Below are positions 37,303-45,848 of a stretch of 64,000 nucleotides of DNA, in pieces. The stretch spans positions 5,332,001 to 5,396,000 of the forward strand of contig NZ_CP092427.2 of the NCBI RefSeq assembly GCF_022374875.2, in the 5' to 3' direction. Within the stretch, counting starts at the first letter, position 1, and each line of letters opens with the position of its first letter. Made by a program: the position numbers and the translations under genes. This DNA comes from Mycolicibacterium rufum. GTDB taxonomy: Bacteria; Actinomycetota; Actinomycetes; Mycobacteriales; Mycobacteriaceae. Under the pieces are notes generated by a model. It saw only the letters and a list, made by a program, of their open reading frames with translations. It was not told where the DNA came from and made no database searches.

Positions 37303-39342
37303 TTAGAGCTCGGTGGCGTCCGACGCCACTTCACCGCCGTCCACCGCCTCGACCACGGCGAGGACGTCACCGCTCGAGACCTGATGGCCGACCTGGACCG
37401 GCAGGGCGCTCAGCACCCCGTCAATCGGGCTCGCGACGGTGTGCTCCATCTTCATCGCCTCCAGGACGACAAGGGTTTGGCCCGCCGAGACCGTCTCGCC
37501 CTCGGCGACTGGCAGTCGGACCACCGAACCCGGCATCGGCGCGGTGAGCGACCCGGGCGGGTTCAGAGTGCTCGGGTCGACGAAGCGTGGCGCCAGCCGC
37601 AGGGCGGAGTAGCCGGCGACCGAGTCGAGGTGGGCAACATCGCCGTCGAGGACGACATCATAAGTGTGGCGCACCCCGTCGACGCGCAGCACCACCCGCT
37701 CGCTACTGCCCTCGACAACCTCGACGTCGGCCAACGGCTCGTCGTCGACCTGCAGGCAGGTCCCTGTCGAACCTAACGTGTACCCGACGCGCACTTCGCG
37801 CCCACCCTGGGTTTGCCAGGTTGTGGTCTGCGGCTGCGAAGGGTTGTTGCGCCAGCCGGCGGGCAACGTGGCCTGCAGAGTTGCGACGGCACGCCGCGCG
37901 GCCACCCCGGCCACGGTCGCCGCGACAGCGTGCAGGCGCTCGGACTGCGTGTCTGGGAGGGCAGCGCCGAGTTGGGCGACGTCGTGTCGGTCAAGGAACC
38001 CAGTGTCGGTGCCCCGCCCGGCGAACTCGTCATGGCGCAGGACGCGAACAAGCAGGTTGCGATTAGTGGTCACGCCGTGAATACGGGCGCCGGCCAGCGC
38101 CGCCGAGAGGCTGGCAAGTGCCTCGTCGCGCGTTGGTGCCCACGCGATGACCTTGGCCAGCAGCGAATCGTAGTAATGACTGATGACCGAACCGGCACGA
38201 AAACCCGAGTCAACCCGCACGCCGGCAAGCGCCGGGACATCCAAGGTGCGCAGGGTGCCGGTACAGGGCCGGTAGTCATCGGCCGGATCCTCGGCGCACA
38301 GACGGGCCTCGACCGCGTGACCGCGAATTCGCGGGTTGTGCATCTCCTCAGGCAGCGGGCGGCCCATGGCTACGAGCAGCTGGGCACGCACCAGGTCGAG
38401 GCCGGTGATCAGCTCGGTAACCGGGTGCTCGACCTGCAGCCGGGTGTTCATCTCGAGGAAGGCGAAGGAGTCGGCTTTGCCATCCTGAGCGGCGTCGTAG
38501 ACGAACTCGACCGTCCCGGCGCCTACGTAGCCGACGGCGCGCGCGGCGGCGATGGCGGCGTCGCTCATCCGAGCGCGCAACGCGTCGTCGACGACCGGTG
38601 ACGGCGCCTCCTCGATCACCTTCTGGTGTCGACGTTGCACGGAGCACTCGCGCTCGAACAGAGACACGACGTTTCCGTGCGTGTCGGCCATGACCTGGAT
38701 CTCGACATGGCGCGGGCGCTGGACGTAACGCTCGAGGAAGACGGTGCCGTCGGCGAACGCGGCGGCGGCCTCACGCGAAGCGGAGGCGACCGCTTCGTCG
38801 AGCTCGTCCGGCGACGCGACAACGCGCATGCCTCGGCCACCCCCGCCGGCGCTGGCCTTGACCAGCAGCGGGTAGCCGACGTCGGCGGCCAGCTTCGCCA
38901 GCTGCTCGGCCGACAGCCCCGTCGTGTCGCCACCGGGAAGCACAGGCACCCCCGCGTCGGACATCATCTTCTTGGCCTGCAGCTTCGAGCCCATCGCGTC
39001 GATCGCCTCGGGCGGCGGACCGATGAAGACGAGGTCGGCGGCGGCACAGGCACGCGCGAACCCGGCGTTCTCCGAAAGGAAGCCGTAGCCGGGGTGTACT
39101 GCGTCCGCGCCGGTGAGCGAGGCAGCGGCGATGATCCGGTGGATATCGAGGTAGGTCTCGGTTGCAGACGAGCCGGGAAGGTGCACGGCCTCGTCGGCGT
39201 CGGCGACGTGCCACGCGTCCGCGTCGGCGTCGGAATAGACCGCTACGGTGGCGATCCCGAGGTCGCGGCAAGTGCGGAACACCCGCCGCGCGATCTCGCC
39301 ACGGTTGGCGACCAGGACCTTGCGGATCTCGGGCATCGCCAT
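37303..39342 (-). CDS. Acyl-CoA carboxylase alpha subunit (biotin carboxylase + BCCP)
   Basis: 679 residues. Biotin carboxylase N-terminal and ATP-grasp domains (KVLVANRGEIARRVF; KASAGGGGRGMRVV; EMNTRLQVEHPVTE), a central linker, and a C-terminal biotinyl domain with the biotinylation motif EAMKMEH. Biotin-dependent carboxylation of an acyl-CoA with the beta subunit. ATG 39342 overlaps the upstream stop (TGATG). Could be methylcrotonyl-, geranyl-, propionyl- or acetyl-CoA specific; the AtuA-like neighbour points to a 3-methyl-enoyl-CoA. Confidence 0.93.
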   Translation of the reverse strand: MAMPEIRKVLVANRGEIARRVFRTCRDLGIATVAVYSDADADAWHVADADEAVHLPGSSATETYLDIHRIIAAASLTGADAVHPGYGFLSENAGFARACAAADLVFIGPPPEAIDAMGSKLQAKKMMSDAGVPVLPGGDTTGLSAEQLAKLAADVGYPLLVKASAGGGGRGMRVVASPDELDEAVASASREAAAAFADGTVFLERYVQRPRHVEIQVMADTHGNVVSLFERECSVQRRHQKVIEEAPSPVVDDALRARMSDAAIAAARAVGYVGAGTVEFVYDAAQDGKADSFAFLEMNTRLQVEHPVTELITGLDLVRAQLLVAMGRPLPEEMHNPRIRGHAVEARLCAEDPADDYRPCTGTLRTLDVPALAGVRVDSGFRAGSVISHYYDSLLAKVIAWAPTRDEALASLSAALAGARIHGVTTNRNLLVRVLRHDEFAGRGTDTGFLDRHDVAQLGAALPDTQSERLHAVAATVAGVAARRAVATLQATLPAGWRNNPSQPQTTTWQTQGGREVRVGYTLGSTGTCLQVDDEPLADVEVVEGSSERVVLRVDGVRHTYDVVLDGDVAHLDSVAGYSALRLAPRFVDPSTLNPPGSLTAPMPGSVVRLPVAEGETVSAGQTLVVLEAMKMEHTVASPIDGVLSALPVQVGHQVSSGDVLAVVEAVDGGEVASDATEL

Positions 39343-40943
39343 CACATCCGGAACACGCCGTAGCCACGCTGGCCACGGACTTCGCCGTTGTGGATCACCG
39401 ACAGGCAGAACCCGAGAACGGTCCGCGTGTCGCGGGGATCGATGATCCCGTCGTCGTACAGGCGGCCGCTGTTGGCCAGTGCGACGGATTCGCGCTCGAT
39501 CTGTTCCTCGACGGCGGCGCGCATCTGGGCGTCGGCCTCCTCGTCGAAGGGCAGCCCGCGGTCGGCGGCGGACTCGCGCGCCACGATGGACAGCACTCCG
39601 GCCAGTTGCGCCGGACCCATCACGGCCGACTTCGAGTTAGGCCAAGCGAATAGGAAACGCGGCGAGTACGACCGTCCGCACATGCCGTAGTTCCCGGCAC
39701 CGTAGGACGCACCCATGGTGATGGTCACGTGCGGAACTGTGCTGTTGGACACGGCGTTGATCATCTTGGCGCCGTCCTTGATGATGCCGCCCTGCTCGTA
39801 CTCGGCACCGACCATGAAACCGGTGGTGTTCTGCAGGAAGATGAGGGGGGTGTCGATCTGATTCGCCAGTTGGATGAACTGCGAACCCTTCTCGGCCTCC
39901 TCACTGAACAGGATGCCCCGTGCGTTGGCGAGGATGCCGACCGGGAAGCCGTGGATCGAGGCCCAGCCGGTGACGAGTGACGTGCCGTAGAGAGGTTTGA
40001 ACTCGTCGAAGGTCGAGCCGTCGACCACTCGGGCGATGACGTCGCGGGGGTCGAAGGGCACCTTCGGATCGACCGACGCGATGCCGAGCAGCTGATCGGG
40101 GTCGTGCACCGGCGGGTGCGGCGGCGTGGTGGGTCCGGGGCCGCTCTTCCGCCAGTTGAGCCGCGCCATGATGCGACGGCCGATGCGGATCGCATCCTGC
40201 TCGTCCTCGGCCATGTAATCGGCCAGCCCCGAGGTGCGGGCGTGCATGTCGGCGCCGCCGAGCGACTCGTCATCGGAGACCTCGCCCGTGGCCATCTTGA
40301 CCAGCGGCGGACCGCCGAGGAACACCTTGGAACGGTTGCGCACCATCACGACGTAGTCGCACATGCCCGGGACGTACGCACCTCCCGCGGTCGAGTTGCC
40401 GAAGACCAAGGCCAGTGTCGGCAGCCCCGCTGCGCTGTGCTGTGTCAAGTCGTGGAACAGCTGTCCGCCGGGCACGAAGATCTCTGCCTGTGTGGGCAGG
40501 TCGGCGCCGCCAGACTCGACGATGTTGATGATGGGCAGTCGGTTCTCCCGCGCGATGGCCATGCCGCGGAACACCTTGCGGAAGGTATAAGGGTTCGATG
40601 CGCCGCCGCGGACGGTGGGGTCGTGGGCGATGATCATCGACTCGATGCCCTCGACCACGCCGATGCCTACCACCACGCTACCGCCGACGGGGAACTTACT
40701 GCCCCAGGCGGCGAAGGGGCATAGTTCGAGGAACGCCGTGTGGGGGTCGAGCATCAGCTCGATGCGCTCGCGGACAAGCAGCTTGCCCCGCTTACGGTGG
40801 CGCGCAACGTATTTCGCGCCGCCGCCGCCGTTGACCAGCGCCAGTTGCTCCGCGATGGTGTCGAGTTGCGCGCTCAGTCCTTCGCGGTTCTTGAGATAGC
40901 CGGGCGCGGTGTCGTCGACCCGATCGGGCAGGACCTGTACCAA
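39342..40943 (-). CDS. Acyl-CoA carboxylase beta subunit (carboxyltransferase)
   Basis: 533 residues, two crotonase-like carboxyltransferase halves: RERIELMLDP, AHDPTVRGGASNP and INIVESGGADL in the N-terminal half; GASYGAGNYGMCGRSYSPRF and FAWPNSKSAVMGPAQLAGVL in the C-terminal half. The FAWPN/ASYGAG region is like MCC/geranyl-CoA carboxylase beta chains rather than AccD6-type propionyl chains, so a 3-methyl-branched enoyl-CoA is plausible (inference). First gene of the minus-strand block B operon; a palindrome lies 43-68 bases before its start. Confidence 0.9.
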   Translation of the reverse strand: MVQVLPDRVDDTAPGYLKNREGLSAQLDTIAEQLALVNGGGGAKYVARHRKRGKLLVRERIELMLDPHTAFLELCPFAAWGSKFPVGGSVVVGIGVVEGIESMIIAHDPTVRGGASNPYTFRKVFRGMAIARENRLPIINIVESGGADLPTQAEIFVPGGQLFHDLTQHSAAGLPTLALVFGNSTAGGAYVPGMCDYVVMVRNRSKVFLGGPPLVKMATGEVSDDESLGGADMHARTSGLADYMAEDEQDAIRIGRRIMARLNWRKSGPGPTTPPHPPVHDPDQLLGIASVDPKVPFDPRDVIARVVDGSTFDEFKPLYGTSLVTGWASIHGFPVGILANARGILFSEEAEKGSQFIQLANQIDTPLIFLQNTTGFMVGAEYEQGGIIKDGAKMINAVSNSTVPHVTITMGASYGAGNYGMCGRSYSPRFLFAWPNSKSAVMGPAQLAGVLSIVARESAADRGLPFDEEADAQMRAAVEEQIERESVALANSGRLYDDGIIDPRDTRTVLGFCLSVIHNGEVRGQRGYGVFRM

Positions 40944-40985
40944 AGTTTTCCCTCCAAGCGAGCATCGACGTCGATCTACTAGGCG

Positions 40986-41011
40986 CTGATGTTAGCCGCA
41001 ATTAACATCAG
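40986..41011. promoter_or_regulatory. Palindromic operator candidate upstream of the carboxylase operon
   Basis: CTGATGTTA at 40986-40994 and TAACATCAG at 41003-41011, 9-bp perfect arms with an 8-base spacer, 43 bases before the carboxyltransferase start. Shape suits a TetR-family dimer. The block B TetR (33734-34363) is the likely ligand, by neighbourhood only. Confidence 0.55.
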
Positions 41012-41261
41012 GTGACAACGGTGCGGGGCGGGCGTCGGATTTGTTCCGCGCCATGGTTCCGTCGAATGGCGAGGGATCGAAACGGTGCGTTTCGCTGCAG
41101 ATCGAGCGATCGAAGGAATTGACTGGGGAGGGACGGCACACACGCCGCTGGACTTGCCCCTGGCTCGGATGTGTTACCCAGTGATGTCGCGAATGTCTTG
41201 CATCCACCGGGAACCGGGAACCGGCGCGAGCGAGTCGCAGTGACTCCGTAAGAACGGGGTC

Positions 41262-41274
41262 GATAACCGTTATC
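41262..41274. repeat. 13-bp perfect palindrome
   Basis: GATAACCGTTATC, arms of six around a single C. Nested between GGGGTC (41256-41261) and GACCCC (41291-41296). May be an operator or part of a longer folded RNA. Confidence 0.5.
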
Positions 41275-41304
41275 TGAAGGGATAGCTCTTGACCCCGTAG
41301 AGGT

Positions 41305-41343
41305 CTCACAGCGGAGAACGAACTGACGGCCCTCCGCTGTGAG
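41305..41343. terminator. 12-bp hairpin, possible terminator of the TetR gene 41508-42176
   Basis: CTCACAGCGGAG at 41305-41316 pairs perfectly with CTCCGCTGTGAG at 41332-41343 around a 15-base loop. It lies about 165 bases beyond the stop of the minus-strand TetR gene. No U-tract on either strand, so a role in termination is only one option. Confidence 0.45.
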
Positions 41344-41507
41344 CCTCCAGCCTGGCAGTGTGGCGCCTTGCGAGGTCGTTTCGAGTTCCTCGACCGGCGC
41401 GTTGAGTCTCTACGGTCGCGATCTCAGATGAACGCTCGCAGTGATTGTCAGCGTGCGCCATGCCCTTCAGCCAACCGAGTCGCGCCTAACGCCGGGTCGG
41501 TCAGAAT

Positions 41508-42176
41508 CTATTCCTCAGCTGCGGCCAGCCGCGGAACGGCCTGATCAGGCACCTGCCCGAGGGTATATAGGCCGAGAATGCCGAGAAAACCCGCACAGTG
41601 CTCGATGAGCATTTCAGTCGAGAGGTTCAGTTGTCCATCTATCCAGCGACGGAGTATCTCGAACAGGCCCCCGACACCGTAGGTAGCGGCGAGATCTGCG
41701 ACTTGGAGCACATCGCTGGGTATATCGAGGTGCAAGCGGGCCTCTCTGAGCACCAGCTCCGCAAAATCGGTCATCAGATCGCTTCGCAGCTGCCGAAGGA
41801 GGGGTTCTGCGCCCGACTCGACAAACAGTATGCGGGCCATGCGGGGATCGTTCTCGATCACCTGAACCAGTGCCTTGATCGGAGCGTAAGCCAGTTCTTG
41901 AGGAGCAACCGTGTCGTCCGGAATAGCGCTGGTTATCACCGCTTGGAAGGTAGTGGAGATCTTGGCAAATACCGCACGCAAGAGCGCGTCTCGATCGCGA
42001 AACTGTTGGTAGAAGTACCGGCTCGTCACTCCTGACTTCGCACACACGGCGGTCACGGTGCACGCGGTAGCTCCGTGGGTGCCCATGATTGAGACCGCGG
42101 CATCAATCAACATCACGCGACGCTGTGCATCGCGTTGAGTTGCGGACAGCCCGCCATAGACACGTGCTGGACTCAT
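41508..42176 (-). CDS. TetR-family transcriptional regulator
   Basis: 222 residues. HTH around TVTAVCAKSGVTSRYFYQQF (about residues 40-60). C-terminal effector domain of the type with PRMARILFVES. Divergent from the metal-dependent-hydrolase-like gene, with a 24-bp palindrome between them, so probably autoregulatory and controlling 42245-43114. Resembles the 43296-43928 regulator in the RYFY/DRYFYEDF region. Confidence 0.88.
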   Translation of the reverse strand: MSPARVYGGLSATQRDAQRRVMLIDAAVSIMGTHGATACTVTAVCAKSGVTSRYFYQQFRDRDALLRAVFAKISTTFQAVITSAIPDDTVAPQELAYAPIKALVQVIENDPRMARILFVESGAEPLLRQLRSDLMTDFAELVLREARLHLDIPSDVLQVADLAATYGVGGLFEILRRWIDGQLNLSTEMLIEHCAGFLGILGLYTLGQVPDQAVPRLAAAEE

Positions 42177-42197
42177 GTCCTACAGTCTGGCAGTCTT

Positions 42198-42221
42198 ATC
42201 TGACAAGGCATAAAGTCAGAT
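42198..42221. promoter_or_regulatory. Palindromic operator candidate between divergent genes
   Basis: ATCTGAC (42198-42204) and GTCAGAT (42215-42221) with a 10-base spacer, in the 68-base gap between a TetR gene and the gene it faces. Position and symmetry fit a TetR operator. Confidence 0.6.
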
Positions 42222-42244
42222 CCAAACTTCGAGGAAGGACCTCA

Positions 42245-43114
42245 ATGTCGGACGATCAAGCCCCGACCCCGACCCGGGTGCTGCCAAAACCCAGGCGCGT
42301 TCGGTTTCCGATGCCGACCTCGACGAAGCGGCAACATTTTGTCGATGGCGACCTGGTGATGAGCCATTTCATCTCGGTGCTTTCTGCGACGTTCCCGGAA
42401 GGCGAGGATTTCTTCATCCGCTCGGTCAGGAACTTCCAGAGTTCCATCGACGATCCCCAACTAGAGACAGCGGTCAAGGGTTTCATCGGACAAGAGGCCA
42501 CACATCGACACCAGCATCGTCTCCTCAACGAGCAACTCCAGGTCATGGGTTATCCGACCGCGCGAATCGACCGTCATGTCGGACGCTTGATCAAGCGATT
42601 GGAACGGCGCTTTTCGCCGGAAATGCGGCTGTCCATGACCTCCGCGTTGGAGCACTACACCGCTACGCTGGCAGAAATCATTCTTACCAGCGAAGACGCC
42701 CAGAAGCTCATCGGCCAGACAGAGGTTCGACCGATTCTGCTGTGGCATGCCTTCGAGGAGTCGGAGCACAAAGCGGTTGCCTTTGATGTCTATCGGCTGG
42801 TGGGAGCAACCGAGCGCACCCGTGTACGGGGCATGCGGATCGCTTCAGTAATTCTGTTCGGCGAGCTCATTCTGCAGACTGCCTTGTCTATGGCCGCTGA
42901 TAGAGCTTCATATAACCCGGTCACCCTGGTGCGCAGTCTGTACCGCTTTAGTCGCACCCCGATGTTCACCGCCGATGCGCTGCGGCGTTTCCGTTCCTAC
43001 AATCGCCCGGGTTTCCATCCTGATAATTGGGACAGCGCCGCGGTCCTGGAGCATTGGAGCAAAGAACTGTTCGACCAAGACGGTTCACAGCGAGTTATCG
43101 CTTCGTCGGGATAG
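42245..43114 (+). CDS. PF10118-like metal-dependent hydrolase (ferritin-type helical bundle)
   Basis: 289 residues. Mostly helical, with His/Glu-rich motifs GQEATHRHQHRLLNEQL, LEHYTATLAEI and HAFEESEHKAVAFDVY that could bind a di-metal centre. The family (PF10118) is annotated metal-dependent hydrolase but its reaction is not established. A hydrophobic stretch VILFGELILQTALSMAA is near residue 205. ATG 42245 has GAGGAAGGA upstream. Followed by a strong hairpin. Confidence 0.83.
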   Translation: MSDDQAPTPTRVLPKPRRVRFPMPTSTKRQHFVDGDLVMSHFISVLSATFPEGEDFFIRSVRNFQSSIDDPQLETAVKGFIGQEATHRHQHRLLNEQLQVMGYPTARIDRHVGRLIKRLERRFSPEMRLSMTSALEHYTATLAEIILTSEDAQKLIGQTEVRPILLWHAFEESEHKAVAFDVYRLVGATERTRVRGMRIASVILFGELILQTALSMAADRASYNPVTLVRSLYRFSRTPMFTADALRRFRSYNRPGFHPDNWDSAAVLEHWSKELFDQDGSQRVIASSG

Positions 43115-43132
43115 CAAAGATGCGGAAGTGCG

Positions 43133-43161
43133 GCGACGCAGGAGCACCGTTCCTGCGTCGC
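43133..43161. terminator. Bidirectional hairpin terminator between convergent genes
   Basis: GCGACGCAGGA (43133-43143) and TCCTGCGTCGC (43151-43161), 11 perfect pairs, 7-base loop, 19 bases after the stop of the PF10118 gene and before the end of the convergent TetR gene. No clear U-tract, as usual in mycobacteria. Confidence 0.7.
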
Positions 43162-43295
43162 TCCTTCCGAACAGGGTGCGACGCGCAGGTGACTCACGGA
43201 TTCGGTGCTCGGTGGCCGGTGAAGGTGGCGGTCGGACCCGCAAATGCGGTTCGCAGCGATCGCCACGGGGCTGGCTGGCCCTGTTGTGAGCCTGA

Positions 43296-43928
43296 TCAGT
43301 CGCTGACGATATAACGTTGAGCCAGGGTTTCAGCGAGTCTGCTGGTGTGCGCGACCACTTCCTTCTCGGTCACCGCAAGCAAACCCGAGTGCCAGGCGGT
43401 GATGACTTCGACGAACCCCCCGACAGCGATCAGAGTGTCCATGCGAAGGGCCATCTCGTCGGCATCTTGTCGGAGGTGTGGCCGGCTTGCCTCAACGACC
43501 AACTGCGTTGCTTCCTGTAGCGCCACGGCGCGGCGGTCTTGCAGCGGTGAACTACCAACATGCTGAGCCAGGAGGATGTGCGCCCGACCGGGATCGCGTG
43601 CGATCCGGTCGACCACGATGGCGATCGCCGAGGTGATGGTTTCGATCGGCGGCCGATTCGCACGCTCGTCGAAGAGTGCGGCGACCTCGCCGAGCATGTC
43701 ATTGCGGACGCCATCCCACGCGGCGACGAGAAGTTCGTCGCGCGTCTTGAAGTCCTCGTAGAAGTATCGATCGTTCAGCCCTGTGCGGGCGCATACGCCG
43801 CGCATAGTGACCGCGGCCCAACCGCTCTCACTCCAGATCTCGGTTGCGGCCTCGATCAACTGCTGCCGTCGTTCTGCACGACGCTCCGCCCCGGTCCGAC
43901 CACCCCAGCGCTTATTTCTCGACCGCAC
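43296..43928 (-). CDS. TetR-family transcriptional regulator
   Basis: 210 residues from GTG 43928 (VRSRNKRWGGRTGAERRAER); GTG 43958 is the alternative. HTH is VTMRGVCARTGLNDRYFYEDF. Divergent from the SDR gene that opens the long block C operon, so probably its regulator. Longer in-frame starts would run into the SDR gene and are unlikely. Confidence 0.83.
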   Translation of the reverse strand: MRSRNKRWGGRTGAERRAERRQQLIEAATEIWSESGWAAVTMRGVCARTGLNDRYFYEDFKTRDELLVAAWDGVRNDMLGEVAALFDERANRPPIETITSAIAIVVDRIARDPGRAHILLAQHVGSSPLQDRRAVALQEATQLVVEASRPHLRQDADEMALRMDTLIAVGGFVEVITAWHSGLLAVTEKEVVAHTSRLAETLAQRYIVSD

Positions 43929-44056
43929 CTCTCCATCTTGACAAAGCCCTCGGTCCACGACAAAACTGGTGGCATGCGACACCAATGGTGGCTGGTGCCC
44001 CCAGATGAGAGTTCCCCCACAGCAGACGTCAATGTCGCGACCCGAAAGGCAGACGA

Positions 44057-44911
44057 ATGAGATTGCTGCCATTCGGCGGCGCACCAGGCAGAACGCACCA
44101 AGCCGATGCAGTCGTTACGGGCGCAGGAAGCGGTATCGGCCGCGCATTCGCCGTGGAGCTTGCACGCCGACGTGGACGCGTGGTTTGTGCCGACAGAGAT
44201 CCCATCACCGCCAAGGAGTCGGCCGAGTTGGTGAGGCAGGCTGGCGGCGAGGGCTTCGACATCGCATGCGACGTCACCGATCTTGCGCAGATCCGCAACC
44301 TCGCTGATGCGAGCGAAGACTGGTTCGGGAAGGCTGCGAGCCTCGTCATCAACAACGCCGGAATCGGTGCGGGCGGCAACCGCATCGGCGCGACGTCGAT
44401 CGAGGACTGGAACGCGGCGATTTCTGTCAACCTCTGGGGCGTGATCTACGGCTGCGAGACTTTCGTGCCTCGGCTCCGGAGCAATGGGCATGGCGGAGTC
44501 ATCAATGTGGCGTCCGCAGCGAGCTTCGGCTCGGCCCCTCGGATGGCGGCATACAACGTGAGCAAGGCCGGAGTGCTCGCTCTATCGGAGACACTGGCGG
44601 CCGAACTGAGCGGTACTGACGTCAAGGTCACAGTGCTTTGCCCCACCTTCGTGAAGACGAACATCGTCAATAATCCTCAAATCGACGAGGCGGCTGCACG
44701 ACTCGCGACCAACCTGATGAAATGGACCGGCATTTCGCCACAGCACGTTGCTCGAACGACGTTGAACGCGCATGATCGCGGACAAATTTATGTAGTGCCC
44801 CAACTCGATGCCAAAGTCTTGTGGCAACTCAAGAGAGCCCTACCCGGTCCTTTTACACGCACGCTGGGCCTCGTGGAGCGCATGGCCTCATGGAACGATT
44901 CAGCCGAGTAG
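44057..44911 (+). CDS. Short-chain dehydrogenase/reductase
   Basis: 284 residues. Classical SDR: nucleotide site TGAGSGIG (about 22-29), NNAG, catalytic Ser in NVASAASF and YNVSK (Tyr about 164, Lys about 168). NAD(P)-dependent oxidation or reduction of a hydroxyl/carbonyl. Similar in position to the SDR sadH of the M. tuberculosis mymA operon. 13 bases before the ferritin-like gene. Confidence 0.92.
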   Translation: MRLLPFGGAPGRTHQADAVVTGAGSGIGRAFAVELARRRGRVVCADRDPITAKESAELVRQAGGEGFDIACDVTDLAQIRNLADASEDWFGKAASLVINNAGIGAGGNRIGATSIEDWNAAISVNLWGVIYGCETFVPRLRSNGHGGVINVASAASFGSAPRMAAYNVSKAGVLALSETLAAELSGTDVKVTVLCPTFVKTNIVNNPQIDEAAARLATNLMKWTGISPQHVARTTLNAHDRGQIYVVPQLDAKVLWQLKRALPGPFTRTLGLVERMASWNDSAE

Positions 44912-44924
44912 AGGAGAAGGAAAA

Positions 44925-45848
44925 ATGGCTTTCGCATACAGCGACATGCTCGAGACAATCAAAAACAAGCAATGGGCTCTAGCCGATATCGATTGGGACG
45001 CCCCTGGCGCGGAACTGATCACCGATGAACAGCGCCCCAAACTCAAGCAATTCATGTCCGACGTGGTGTGGATTGAGCATGTTGGAGCACGTGCCTTCGC
45101 CGCGATGGCTCCGAAGGCGCCATTCGAAGCGCTCGGAGACATTTACCGTTACTTTCACGCCGAGGAGCAGCGCCACGCCAATGCCGAACTTGCCCTGATG
45201 CGCCGGTGGGGCATGCTCGAGGAAGGCGAGAAACCGGTCCCGAACAAGAATATTCGGTTGGTGATCGAATGGCTGGACCGTTATGCCGAAGCCCTGCCCC
45301 TGACCGTCATCGGGGCCGCGATTCCGGCACTGGAGACTGCGCTCGATGGAGCGCTGCTGAAGTTTCTCCTCGATGAGGTTGACGACCCTGTGTGCGGGGA
45401 GGTGTTCAACAAGGTCAACAGCGACGAATCGCGGCATCTCGCGGTTGGCTTCCAAGTCTTGAATGACCTGGGCGCCAGCCCCATGCGAATCCACGCCATT
45501 CAAACTGCGGGTGCTCTGGTCGACCCGCGCATTCTCACCGGCGCGTTGCTGTATATCCCGCTCCTGACGCGCATGTTGATGAATCTCAACGCTATGGGTC
45601 TGTCCGAGGAGAAGTTATACAATGCAGTGACGCGGTATGCCAATGTCGGCGACCGGAGTGAGCACACGCGGAGGGTGCCCGGCTATCACATCTTGAAGGC
45701 GCACATGTCGTCTTCCATCAAGCGGTCCCAGCCTCTGCACTTCGTGTCTCAGCGCCTTGGCAATGCGATCGATGTCTTCCCTGTTCAGATTTTCGGCCGG
45801 CCCCCATCATGGACGGACGAACTGACCTACGAACCGGTGGCCAAATGA
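44925..45848 (+). CDS. Ferritin-like diiron-type protein
   Basis: 307 residues. Four-helix diiron-like pattern: HVGARAFAAMAPKAPFE, YFHAEEQRHANAELALM (E-x2-R-H, a diiron ligand pair), and VNSDESRHLAVGFQVL (D-E-x2-H). This is the layout of ferritin-like oxygenases and desaturases, suggesting O2 activation on a lipid-like substrate. ATG 44925 follows GAGGAGAAGG. Overlaps the first monooxygenase gene by ATGA. Function not established. Confidence 0.8.
   Translation: MAFAYSDMLETIKNKQWALADIDWDAPGAELITDEQRPKLKQFMSDVVWIEHVGARAFAAMAPKAPFEALGDIYRYFHAEEQRHANAELALMRRWGMLEEGEKPVPNKNIRLVIEWLDRYAEALPLTVIGAAIPALETALDGALLKFLLDEVDDPVCGEVFNKVNSDESRHLAVGFQVLNDLGASPMRIHAIQTAGALVDPRILTGALLYIPLLTRMLMNLNAMGLSEEKLYNAVTRYANVGDRSEHTRRVPGYHILKAHMSSSIKRSQPLHFVSQRLGNAIDVFPVQIFGRPPSWTDELTYEPVAK

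Larger units (their letters stand above)
41012..41507. other. Non-coding junction between blocks B and C
   Basis: About 500 bases with no supported gene; a 105-residue minus-strand frame (40992-41309) has no family features. The stretch is rich in symmetric elements (13-bp palindrome, long hairpin, outer GGGGTC/GACCCC pair at 41256-41261 and 41291-41296). Confidence 0.5.

Noticed and set aside
40992..41309. 105-residue minus-strand frame in the block B/C junction
   Set aside because: Composition is irregular, it overlaps the palindromes and operator candidate, and it lacks any recognisable domain.
43930..44084. N-terminal extension of the TetR gene to 44084
   Set aside because: It would overlap the divergent SDR start and has no family-like sequence.
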